Below, piece after piece: positions 22,323 through 33,800 of a stretch of DNA of 64,000 bases. Within the stretch, counting starts at the first letter, position 1; every line of letters begins with the position of its first letter. Source of the stretch: Asterella californica (Eukaryota; Streptophyta; Marchantiopsida; Marchantiales; Aytoniaceae); NCBI GenBank assembly GCA_036924285.1, contig JAYKYS010000012.1, positions 8,928,001 to 8,992,000 on the forward strand, given 5' to 3'. The notes below the pieces were generated by a model. It did no database searches. It saw only the letters and a list, made by a program, of their open reading frames with translations, and had not been told where the DNA came from. Both the position numbers and the translations under genes were made by a program.

Positions 22323-23289
22323 AGTAGAGTCCCCCTGCTAGCCTCTTCCGCCACCGCCCTGGATGTCTAGATTATAGACAGGTCCCATTTTATGAACTAA
22401 CCAGCCAAGTACCACATCGTGAGCAAACAGTTCTAGACGGTTTGCAAAAATTGCACTCATGTTTGTTGCAGGCTTGTTACAAGAACCCCAAGCTGGTGAA
22501 CCGTATAAGCATGCTCCATCAATCACCTTTGGGGAACTTTTGCTCGGTTTCTGTTCATAAATCTCATGTAAAAGTTCTATAGTAAGTTCTAGTGAAAATC
22601 TGAATATTTATGAGTAATTGTTAAATAACAGTCGTGTCTAGAATTGCAGAAAAAAATGTGGATCGACGAGTTTACGAAAGTAACAAGAGCGATAGAACTA
22701 GTTTAATCAATATATTATTTAATAAAGTAAAAAAGAAAATAAACCCAATGTCAAACTGTTTGAAGAACAGTTTTGTGGTGTTTTTATACATGTTCGTGTT
22801 TCTGACTATGAAGTTGATGTTCCTTAAGATCCATTTAAGGACTGCAGTGGGGGAATTTTACTTTGAAATATAAAGGTATATTATTTTTAATTTCTAGAAT
22901 AAATATAAAGAAGTATGTAGGTACAGATGCTCAAAATTGATTTCCCTATGAAGTTGATGTTCCTTAAGATCCATTTAAGGACGGCAGTGGGAGAATTTTA
23001 CTTTGAAACATAAAGGTATATTATTTTTAATTTCTAGAATGAATATAAAGAAGTTGATGTTCCTTAAGATCCATTTAAGGACTGCAGTGGGGGGATTTTA
23101 CTTTGAAACATAAAGGTATATTATTTTTAATTTCTAGAATAAATATAGAGAAGTTCATGTTCCTTAAGATCCATTTAAGAACTGCAGTGGGGGAATTTTT
23201 AGTCTGAAACATAAAGGTATATTATTTTTAATTTCTAAAATAAACAGAAAGAAGTATGTAGGTACAGATGCTGAAAATTGGTTTCCCTC

Positions 23290-23293
23290 AAAA
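23290..23293 (-). terminator. T4 run after the tRNA-like core (representative)
   Basis: On the minus strand CCTCAAAACCTTTTGAGG directly follows the T-arm. It contains TTTT seven bases after the acceptor end, the minimal RNA polymerase III stop signal, and it is also a near-perfect palindrome. The same arrangement is present after most array cores; in copies near 25149 and 44393 the palindrome is altered (GGTTTAGAGG). Confidence 0.4.
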
Positions 23294-23299
23294 GGTTTT

Positions 23300-23383
23300 G
23301 AGGCGGGGGAGACTCGAACTCCCGACCTCCAGCAGCTTCTCAGCCTTTTATACTGGCGCGCTAGCCTCTTCCGCCACCGCCCT
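23300..23383 (-). tRNA. tRNA-like element, representative of 41 array copies (probably not a functional tRNA)
   Basis: On the minus strand the 84 bases fold as a tRNA. Acceptor positions 2-7 (GGGCGG) pair with CCGCCT, including one G-T; pair 1/72 is mismatched. D-arm GCG/CGC contains an A-box-like TGGCGGAAGAGG. The T-arm is perfect, GGGAG TTCGAGT CTCCC, B-box-like. The anticodon region (CCAGTATAAAAGGCTG...) folds poorly. It would need either an 11-base intron with a normal AGGTC variable loop or a long variable arm, and no sensible anticodon results. T4 follows at 23293-23290 and ATAAAA lies about 30 bases upstream. Lower coordinates of all copies: 23300, 24225, 25149, 26166, 27189, 27973, 28773, 29782, 30805, 31716, 32516, 33525, 34548, 35459, 36664, 37688, 39052, 40076, 41100, 42545, 43469, 44393, 45410, 46433, 47217, 48017, 49026, 50049, 50960, 51760, 52769, 53792, 54703, 55908, 56932, 58296, 59320, 60344, 61789, 63014, 63938. 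Confidence 0.55.
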
Positions 23384-23393
23384 GGATGTCTAG

Positions 23394-23442
23394 ATTATAG
23401 ACAGGTCCCATTTTATGAACTAACCAGCCAAGTACCACATCG
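23394..23442 (-). promoter_or_regulatory. candidate upstream promoter of the tRNA-like element (representative)
   Basis: Reading toward the tRNA-like core on the minus strand, ATAAAA lies 28-33 bases upstream (23416-23411), where plant tRNA genes often have a TATA-like sequence, and TATAAT lies closer (23399-23394). Further out, GTACCACATCG on the plus strand (23432-23442) matches the plant snRNA upstream element RTCCCACATCG at 10 of 11 positions, but in the opposite orientation. Functional use is conjecture. Confidence 0.25.
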
Positions 23443-23656
23443 TGAGCAAACAGTTCTAGACGGTTTGCAAAAATTGCACTCATGTTTGTTGCAGGCTTGT
23501 TACAAGAACCCCAAGCTGGTGAACCGTATAAGCATGCTCCATCAATCACCTTTGGGGAACTTTTGCTCGGTTTCTGTTCATAAATCTCATGTAAAAGTTC
23601 TATAGTAAGTTCTAGTGAAAATCTGAATATCTATGAGTAATTGTTAAATAACAGTC

Positions 23657-23851
23657 GTGTCTAGAATTGCAGAAAAAAACGTGGATCGACGCGTTTACGA
23701 AAGTAACAAGAGCGATAGAATTAGTTTAATCAATATATTATTTAATAAAGTTAAAAAAGAAAATAAACCCAATGTCAAACTGTTTGAAGAACAGTTTTGT
23801 GGTGTTCTTATACATGTTCGTGTTTCTGACTATGAAGTTGATGTTCCTTAA
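23657..23851 (+). pseudogene. 64-codon open frame of the satellite body (representative, not a gene)
   Basis: This frame, without an ATG at its start (it begins GTG), occurs in most units. It reads SRIAEKNVDRRVYES, then KLFEEQFCGVLIHVRV and ends DYEVDVP at a TAA. It runs on after the stop as DPFKDCSG, and some later subrepeats have GAA instead of TAA at that codon. Copies near 28360, 32104, 47604 and 51346 carry a TGA inside (GGATTGACG), so the frame is not maintained. No family was recognised. It may be a coding fragment captured before amplification. Confidence 0.4.
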
Positions 23852-26800
23852 GATCCATTTAAGGACTGCAGTGGGGGAATTTTACTTTGAAACATAAAGG
23901 TATATTATTTTTAATTTCTAGAATAAATATAAAGAAGTATGTAGGTACAGATGCTCAAAATTGATTTCCCTATGAAGTTGATGTTCCTTAAGATCCATTT
24001 AAGGACTGCAGTGGGGGGATTTTAATTTGAAACATAAAGGTAGATTATTTTTAATTTCTAGAATAAATATAGAGAAGTTGATGTTCCTTAAGATCCATTT
24101 AAGGACTGCAGTGGGGGGAATTTTTACTTTGAAACATAAAGGTATATTATTTTTAATTTCTAGAATAAATAGAAAGAAGTATGTAGGTACAGATGCTGAA
24201 AATTGGTTTCCCTCAAAAGGTTTTGAGGCGGGGGAGACTCGAACTCCCGACCTCCAGCAGCTTCTCAGCCTTTTATACTGACGCGCTAGCCTCTTCCGCC
24301 ACCGCCCTGGATGTCTAGATTATAGACAGGTCCCATTTTATGAAGTAACCAGCCAAGTACCACATCGTGAGCAAACAGTTCTAGACGGTTTGCAAAAATT
24401 GCACTCATGTTTGTTGCAGGCTTGTTACAAGAACCCTAAGCAGGTGAACCGTATAAGCATGCTCCATCAATCACCTTTGGGGAACTTTTGCTCGGTTTCT
24501 GTTCATAAATCTCATGTAAAAGTTCTATAGTAAGTTCTAGTGAAAATCTGAATATCCATGAGTAATTGTTAAATAACAGTCGTGTCTAGAATTGCAGAAA
24601 AAAACGTGGATCAACGCGTTTACGAAAGTAACAAGAGCGATAGAATTAGTTTAATCGATATATTATTTAATAAAGTTAAAAAAGAAAATAAACCCAATGT
24701 CAAACTGTTTGAAGAACAGTTTTGTGGTGTTCTTATACATGTTCGTGTTTCTGACTATGAAGTTGATGTTCCTTAAGATCCATTTAAGGACTGCAGTGGG
24801 GGAATTTTACTTTGAAACATAAAGGTATATTATTTTTAATTTCTAGAATAAATATAAAGAAGTATGTAGGTACAGATGCTCAAAATTGGTTTCCCTATGA
24901 AGTTGATGTTCCTTAAGATCCATTTAAGGACTGCAGTGGGGGGATTTTAATTTGAAACATAAAGGTATATTATTTTTAATTTCTAGAATAAATATAGAGA
25001 AGTTGATGTTCCTTAAGATCCATTTAAGGACTGCAGTGGAGGAATTTTTGCTTTGAAACATAATAGTATATTATTTTTAATTTCTAGAATAAATAGAAAG
25101 AAGTATGTAGGTACAGATGCTGAAAATTGGTTTCCCTCAAAAGGTTTAGAGGCGGGGGAGACTCGAACTCCCGACCTCCAGCAGCTTCTCAGCCTTTTAT
25201 ACTGGCGCGCTAGCCTCTTCCGCCACCGCCCTGGATGTCTAGATTATAGACAGGTCCCATTTTATGAACTAACCAGCCACATTGTGAGCAAACAGTTCTA
25301 GACGGATTGCAAAAATTGCACTCATGTTTGTTGCAGGCTTGTTACAAGAACCCCAAGCTGGTGAACCGTATAAGCATGCTCCATCAATCACCTTTGGGGA
25401 ACTTTTGCTCGGTTTCTGTTCATAAATCTCATGTAAAAGTTCTATAGTAGGTTCTAGTGAAAATCTGAATATTTATGAGTAATTGTTAAATAACAGTCAT
25501 GTCTAGAATTGCAGAAAAAAACATGGATCGACGCGTTTACGAAAGTAACAAGAGCGATAGAATTAGTTTAATCGATATATTATTTAATAAAGTTAAAAAA
25601 GAAAATAAACCCAATGTCAAACTGTTTGAAGAACAGTTTTGTGGTGTTCTTATACATGTTCGTGTTTCTGACTATGAAGTTGATGTTCCTTAAGATCCAT
25701 TTAAGGACTGCAGTGGGGGAATTTTACTTTGAAACATAAAGGTATATTATTTTTAATTTCTAGAATAAATATAAAGAAGTATGTAGGTACAGATGCTCAA
25801 AATTGGTTCACCTATGAAGTTGATGTTCCTTAAGATCCATTTAAGGACTGCAGTGGGGGAATTTTACTTTGAAACATAAAGGTATATTATTTTTAATTTC
25901 TAGAATGAATATAAAGAAGTTGATGTTCCTTAAGATCCATTTAAGGACTGCAGTGGGGGGATTTTACTTTGAAACATAAAGGTATATTATTTGTAATTTC
26001 TAGAATAAATATAGAGAAGTTGATGTTCCTTAAGATCCATTTAAGGACTGCAGTGGGGGAATTTTTACTTTGAAACATAAAGGTATATTATTTTTAATTT
26101 CTAGAATAAATAGAAAGAAGTATGTAGGTACAGATCCTGAAAATTGGTTTCCCTCAAAAGGTTTTGAGGCGGGGGAGACTCGAACTCCCGACCTCCAGCA
26201 GCTTCTCAGCCTTTTATACTGGCGCGCTAGCCTCTTCCGCCACCGTCCTGGATGTCTAGATTATAGACAGGTCCCATTTTATGAACTAACCAGCCAAGTA
26301 CCAGATCGTGAGCAAACAGTTCTAGACGGTTTGCAAAAATTGCACTCATGTTTGTTGCAGGCTTGTTACAAGAACCCCAAGCTGGTGAACCGTATAAGCA
26401 TGCTCCATCAATCACCTTTGGGGAACTTTTGCTCGGTTTCGGTTCATAAATCTCATGTAAAAGTTCTATAGTAAGTTCTAGTGAAAATCTGAATATTTAT
26501 GAGTAATTGTTAAATAACAGTCGTGTCTAGAATTGCAGAAAAAAACGTGGATCGACGCGTTTACGAAAGTAACAAGAGCGATAGAATTAGTTTAATCAAT
26601 ATATTATTTAATAAAGTTAAAAAAGAAAATAAACCTAATGTCAAACTGTTTGGAGAACAGTTTTGTGGTGTTCTTATACATGTTCGTGTTTCTGACTATG
26701 AAGTTGATGTTCCTTAAGATCCATTTAAGGACTGCAGTGGGGGAATTTTACTTTGAAACATAAAGGTATATTATTTTTAATTTCTAAAATAAATATAAAG

Positions 26801-27859
26801 AAGTATGTAGGTACAGATGCTCAAAATTGGTTTCCCTATGAAGTTGATGTTCCTTAAGATCCATTTAAGGACTGCAGTGGGGGAATTTTACTTTGAAACA
26901 TAAAGGTATATTATTTTTAATTTCTAGAATGAATATAAAGAAGTTGATGTTCCTTAAGATCCATTTAAGGACTGCAGTGGGGGGATTTTACTTTGAAACA
27001 TAAAGGTATATTATTATTAATGTCTAGAATAAATATAGAGAAGTTGATGTTCCTGAAGATCCATTTAAGGACTGCAGGGGGGAAATTTTTACTTTGAAAC
27101 ATAAAGGTATATTACTTTTAATTTCTAGAATAAATAGAAAGAAGTATGTAGGTACAGATGCTGAAAATGGTTTCCCTCAAAAGGTTTTGAGGGAGGGGAG
27201 ACTCGAACTCCCGACCTCCAGCAGCTTCTCAGCCTTTTATACTGGCGAGCTAGCCTCTTCCGCCACCACCCTGGATGTCAAGATTATAGACAGGTCCCAT
27301 TTTATGAACTAACCAGCCAAGTACCACATCGTGAGCAAACAGTTCTAGACGGTTTGCAAAAATTGCACTCATGTTTGTTGCAGGCTTGTTACAAGAACCC
27401 CAAGCTGGTGAACCGTATAAGCATGCTCCATCAATCACCTTTGGGGAACTTTTGCTCGGTTTCTGTTCATAAATCTCATGTAAAAGTTCTATAGTAAGTT
27501 CTAGTGAAAATCTGAATATTTATGAGTAATTGTTAAATAACAGTCGTGTCTAGAATTGCAGAAAAAAACGTGGATCGACGCGTTTACGAAAGTAACAAGA
27601 GCGATAGAATTAGTTTAATCAATATATTATTTAATAAAGTTAAAAAAGAAAATAAACCCAATGTCAAACTGTTTGGAGAACAGTTTTGTGGTGTTCTTAT
27701 ACATGTTCGTGTTTCTGACTATGAAGTTGATGTTCCTTAAGATCCATTTAAGGACTGCAGTGGGGGAATTTTACTTTGAAACATAAAGGTATATTATTTT
27801 TAATTTCTAGAATAAATATAGAGAAGTTGATGTTCCTTAAGATCCATTTAAGGACTGCA

Positions 27860-30800
27860 GTGGGGGAATTTTTACTTTGAAACATAAAGGTATATTATTT
27901 TTAATTTCTAGAATAAATAGAAAGAAGTATGTAGGTACAGATGCTGAAAATTGGTTTCCCTCAAAAGGTTTTGAGGGAGGGGAGACTCGAACTCCTGACC
28001 TCCAGCAGCTTCTCAGCCTTTTATACTGGGGCGCTAGCCTCTTCCGCCACCACCCTGGATGTCTAGATTATAGACAGGTCCCATTTTATGAACTAACCAG
28101 CCAAGTACCACATCGTGAGCAAACAGTTCTAGACGGTTTGCAAAAATTGCACTCATGTTTGTTGCAGGCTTGTTACAAGAACCCCAAGCTGGTGAACCGT
28201 ATAAGCATGCTCCATCAATCACCTTTGGGGAACTTTTGCTCGGTTTCTGTTCATAAATCTCATGTAAAAGTTCTATAGTAAGTTCTAGTGAAAATCTGAA
28301 TATTTATGAGTAATTGTTAAATAACAGTCGTGTCTAGAATTGCAGAAAAAAACGTGGATTGACGCGTTTACGAAAGAAACAAGAGCGATAAAATTAGTTT
28401 AATCGATATATTATTTAAAAAAGTTAAAAAAGAAAATAAACCCAATGTCAAACTGTTTGAAGAACAGTTTTGTGGTGTTCTTATACATGTTCGTGTTTCT
28501 GACTATGAAGTTGATGTTCCTTAAGATCCATTTAAGGACTGCAGTGGGGGAATTTTACTTTGAAAATTGGTTTCCCTCAAAACTAATCGATATATTATTT
28601 AATAAAGTTAAAAAAGAAAATAAACTCAATGTCAAACTGTTTGAAGAACAGTTTTGTGGTGTTCTTATACATGTTCGTGTTTCTGACTATGAAGTTGATG
28701 TTCCTTAAGATCCATTTAAGGACTGCAGTGGGGGAATTTTACTTTGAAAATTGGTTTCCCTCAAAAGGTTTTGAGGCGGGGGAGACTCGAACTCCCGACC
28801 TCCAGCAGCTTCTCAGCCTTTTATACTGGCGCGCTAGCCTCTTCCGCCACCGCCCTCGATGTCTAGATTATAGACAGGTCCCATTTTATGAACTAACCAG
28901 CCAAGTACCACATCGTGAGCAAACAGTTCAAGACGGTTTGCAAACATTGCACTCATGTTTGTTGCAGGCTTGTTACAAGAACCCTATAAGCATGCTCCAT
29001 CAATCACCTTTGGGGAACTTTTGCTCGGTTTCTGTTCATAAATCTCATGTAAAAGTTCTATAGTAAGTTCTAGTGAAAATCTGAATATTTATGAGTAATT
29101 GTTAAATAACAGTCGTGTCTAGAATTGCAGAAAAAAACGTGGATCGACGCGTTTACGAAAGTAAAAAGAGCGATAGAATTAGTTTAATCAATATATTATT
29201 TAATAAAGTTAAAAAAGAAAATAAACCCAATGTCAAACTGTTTGAAGAACAGTTTTGTGGTGTTCTTATACATGTTCATGTTTATGACTATGAAGTTGAT
29301 GTTCCTTAAGATCCATTTAAAGACTGCAGTGGGGGAATTTTACTTTGAAACATAAAGGTATATTAGTTTTAATTTCTAGAATAAATATAAAGAAGTATGT
29401 AGGTACAGATGCTCAAAATTGGTTTCCCTATGAAGTTGATGTTCCTTAAGATCCATTTAAGGACTGCAGTGGGGGAATTTTACTTTGAAACATAAAGGTA
29501 TATTATTTTTAATTTCTAGAATGAATATAAAGAAGTTGATGTTCCTTAAGATCCATTTAAGGACTGCAGTGGGGGGATTTTACTTTGAAACATAAAGGTA
29601 TATTATTTTTAATTTCTAGAATAAATACAGAGAAGTTGATGTTCCTTAAGATCCATTTAAGGACTGCAGTGGGGGAATTTTTACTTTGAAACATAAAGGT
29701 ATATTATTTTTAATTTATAGAATAAATAGAAAGAAGTATGTAGGTACAGATGCTGAAAATTGGTTTCCCTCAAAAGGTTTTGAGGCGGGGGAGACTCGAA
29801 CTCCCGACCTCCAGCAGCTTCTCAGCCTTTTATACTGGCGCGCTAGCCTCTTCCGCCACCGCCCTGGATGTCTAGATTATAGACAGGTCCCATTTTATGA
29901 ACTAACCAGCCAAGTACCACATCGTGAGCAAACAGTTCTAGACGGTTTGCAAAAATTGCACTCATGTTTGTTACAGGCTTGTTACAAGAACCCCAAGCTG
30001 GTGAACCGTATAAGCATGCTCCATCAATCACCTTTGGGGAACTTTTGCTCGGTTTCTGTTCATAAATCTCATGTAAAAGTTCTATAGTAAGTTCTAGTGA
30101 AAATCTGAATATTTATGAGTAATTGTTAAATAACAGTCGTGTCTAGAATTGCAGAAAAAAACGTGGATCGACGCGTTTACGAAAGTAACAAGATCGATAG
30201 AATTAGTTTAATCAATATATCATTTAATAAAGTTAAAAAGAAAATAAACCCAATGTCAAACTGTTTGAAGAACAGTTTTGTGGTGTTCTTATACATGTTC
30301 ATGTTTCTGACTATGAAGTTGATGTTCCTTAAGATCCATTTAAGGACTGCAGTGGAGGAATTTTACTTTGAAACATAAAGGTATATTATTTTTTAATTCT
30401 AGAATAAATATAAAGAAGTATGTAGGTACAGATGCTCAAAATTGGTTTCCCTACGAAGTTGATGTTCCTTAAGATCCATTTAAGGATTGCAGTGGGGGAA
30501 TTTTACTTTGAAACATAAAGGTATATTATTTTTAATTTCTAGAATGAATATAAAAAAGTTGATGTTCCTTAAGATCCATTTAAGGACTGCAGTGGGGGGA
30601 TTTTACTTTGAAACATAAAGGTATATTATTTCTAATTTCTAGAATAAATACAGAGAAGTTGATGTTCCTTAAGATCCATTTAAGGACTGCAGTGGGGGAA
30701 TTTTTACTTTGAAACATAAAGGTATATTATTTTTAATTTCTAGAATAAATAGAAAGAAGTATGTAGGTACAGATGCTGAAAATTGGTTTCCCTCAAAAGG

Positions 30801-33800
30801 TTTTGAGGCGGGGGAGACTCGAACTCCTGACCCCCAGCAGCTTCTCAGCCTTTTATACTGGCGCGCTAGCCTCTTCCGCCACCGCCCTCGATGTCTAGAT
30901 TATAGACAGGTCCCATTTTATGAACTAACCAGCCAAGTACCACATCGTGAGCAAACAGTTCTAGACGGTTTGCAAAAATTGCACTCATGTTTGTTGCAGG
31001 CTTGTTACCCAATGTCAAACTGTTTGAAGAACAGTTTTGTGGTGTTCCATTTAAGGACTGCAGTGGGGGAATTTTACTTTGAAACATAAAGGTATATTAT
31101 TTTTAATTTCTAGAATAAATATAAATAAGTATGTAGGTACAGATGCTCAAAATTGGTTTCCCTACGAAGTTGATGTTCCTTAAGATCCATTTAAGGACTG
31201 CAGTGGGGGAATTTTACTTTGAAACATAAAGGTATATTATTTTTAATTTCTAGAATGAATATAAAAAAGTTGATGTTCCTTAAGATCCATTTAAGGACTG
31301 CAGTGGGGGGATTTTACTTTGAAACATAAAGGTATATTATTTTTAATTTTAGAATAAATACAGAGAAGTTGATGTTCCTTAAGATCCATTTAAGGACTGC
31401 AGTGGGGGAATTTTTACTTTGAAACATAAAGGTATATTATTTTTAATTTCTAGAATAAATATAAAGAAGTTGATGTTCCTTAAGATCCATTTAAGGACTG
31501 CAGTGGGGGGATTTTACTTTGAAACATAAAGGTATATTATTTTTAATTTCTAGAATAAATACAGAGAAGTTGATGTTCCTTAAGATCCATTTAAGGACTG
31601 CAGTGGGGGAATTTTTACTTTGAAACATAAAGGTATATTATTTTTAATTTCTAGAATAAATAGAAAGAAGTATGTAGGTACAGATGCTGAAAATTGGTTT
31701 CCCTCAAAAGGTTTTGAGGGAGGGGAGACTCGAACTCCTGACCTCCAGCAGCTTCTCAGCCTTTTATACTGGGGCGCTAGCCTCTTCCGCCACCACCCTG
31801 GATGTCTAGATTATAGACAGGTCCCATTTTATGAACTAACCAGCCAAGTACCACATCGTGAGCAAACAGTTCTAGACGGTTTGCAAAAATTGCACTCATG
31901 TTTGTTGCAGGCTTGTTACAAGAACCCCAAGCTGGTGAACCGTATAAGCATGCTCCATCAATCACCTTTGGGGAACTTTTGCTCGGTTTCTGTTCATAAA
32001 TCTCATGTAAAAGTTCTATAGTAAGTTCTAGTGAAAATCTGAATATTTATGAGTAATTGTTAAATAACAGTCGTGTCTAGAATTGCAGAAAAAAACGTGG
32101 ATTGACGCGTTTACGAAAGAAACAAGAGCGATAAAATTAGTTTAATCGATATATTATTTAAAAAAGTTAAAAAAGAAAATAAACCCAATGTCAAACTGTT
32201 TGAAGAACAGTTTTGTGGTGTTCTTATACATGTTCGTGTTTCTGACTATGAAGTTGATGTTCCTTAAGATCCATTTAAGGACTGCAGTGGGGGAATTTTA
32301 CTTTGAAAATTGGTTTCCCTCAAAACTAATCGATATATTATTTAATAAAGTTAAAAAAGAAAATAAACTCAATGTCAAACTGTTTGAAGAACAGTTTTGT
32401 GGTGTTCTTATACATGTTCGTGTTTCTGACTATGAAGTTGATGTTCCTTAAGATCCATTTAAGGACTGCAGTGGGGGAATTTTACTTTGAAAATTGGTTT
32501 CCCTCAAAAGGTTTTGAGGCGGGGGAGACTCGAACTCCCGACCTCCAGCAGCTTCTCAGCCTTTTATACTGGCGCGCTAGCCTCTTCCGCCACCGCCCTC
32601 GATGTCTAGATTATAGACAGGTCCCATTTTATGAACTAACCAGCCAAGTACCACATCGTGAGCAAACAGTTCAAGACGGTTTGCAAACATTGCACTCATG
32701 TTTGTTGCAGGCTTGTTACAAGAACCCTATAAGCATGCTCCATCAATCACCTTTGGGGAACTTTTGCTCGGTTTCTGTTCATAAATCTCATGTAAAAGTT
32801 CTATAGTAAGTTCTAGTGAAAATCTGAATATTTATGAGTAATTGTTAAATAACAGTCGTGTCTAGAATTGCAGAAAAAAACGTGGATCGACGCGTTTACG
32901 AAAGTAAAAAGAGCGATAGAATTAGTTTAATCAATATATTATTTAATAAAGTTAAAAAAGAAAATAAACCCAATGTCAAACTGTTTGAAGAACAGTTTTG
33001 TGGTGTTCTTATACATGTTCATGTTTATGACTATGAAGTTGATGTTCCTTAAGATCCATTTAAAGACTGCAGTGGGGGAATTTTACTTTGAAACATAAAG
33101 GTATATTAGTTTTAATTTCTAGAATAAATATAAAGAAGTATGTAGGTACAGATGCTCAAAATTGGTTTCCCTATGAAGTTGATGTTCCTTAAGATCCATT
33201 TAAGGACTGCAGTGGGGGAATTTTACTTTGAAACATAAAGGTATATTATTTTTAATTTCTAGAATGAATATAAAGAAGTTGATGTTCCTTAAGATCCATT
33301 TAAGGACTGCAGTGGGGGGATTTTACTTTGAAACATAAAGGTATATTATTTTTAATTTCTAGAATAAATACAGAGAAGTTGATGTTCCTTAAGATCCATT
33401 TAAGGACTGCAGTGGGGGAATTTTTACTTTGAAACATAAAGGTATATTATTTTTAATTTATAGAATAAATAGAAAGAAGTATGTAGGTACAGATGCTGAA
33501 AATTGGTTTCCCTCAAAAGGTTTTGAGGCGGGGGAGACTCGAACTCCCGACCTCCAGCAGCTTCTCAGCCTTTTATACTGGCGCGCTAGCCTCTTCCGCC
33601 ACCGCCCTGGATGTCTAGATTATAGACAGGTCCCATTTTATGAACTAACCAGCCAAGTACCACATCGTGAGCAAACAGTTCTAGACGGTTTGCAAAAATT
33701 GCACTCATGTTTGTTACAGGCTTGTTACAAGAACCCCAAGCTGGTGAACCGTATAAGCATGCTCCATCAATCACCTTTGGGGAACTTTTGCTCGGTTTCT

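Noticed and set aside
23300..23383. A functional tRNA gene with an assigned amino acid
   Set aside because: The anticodon arm does not fold cleanly. The best alternatives give anticodons (AAA or ATA) not expected in plant nuclear tRNA, so I call it only tRNA-like.
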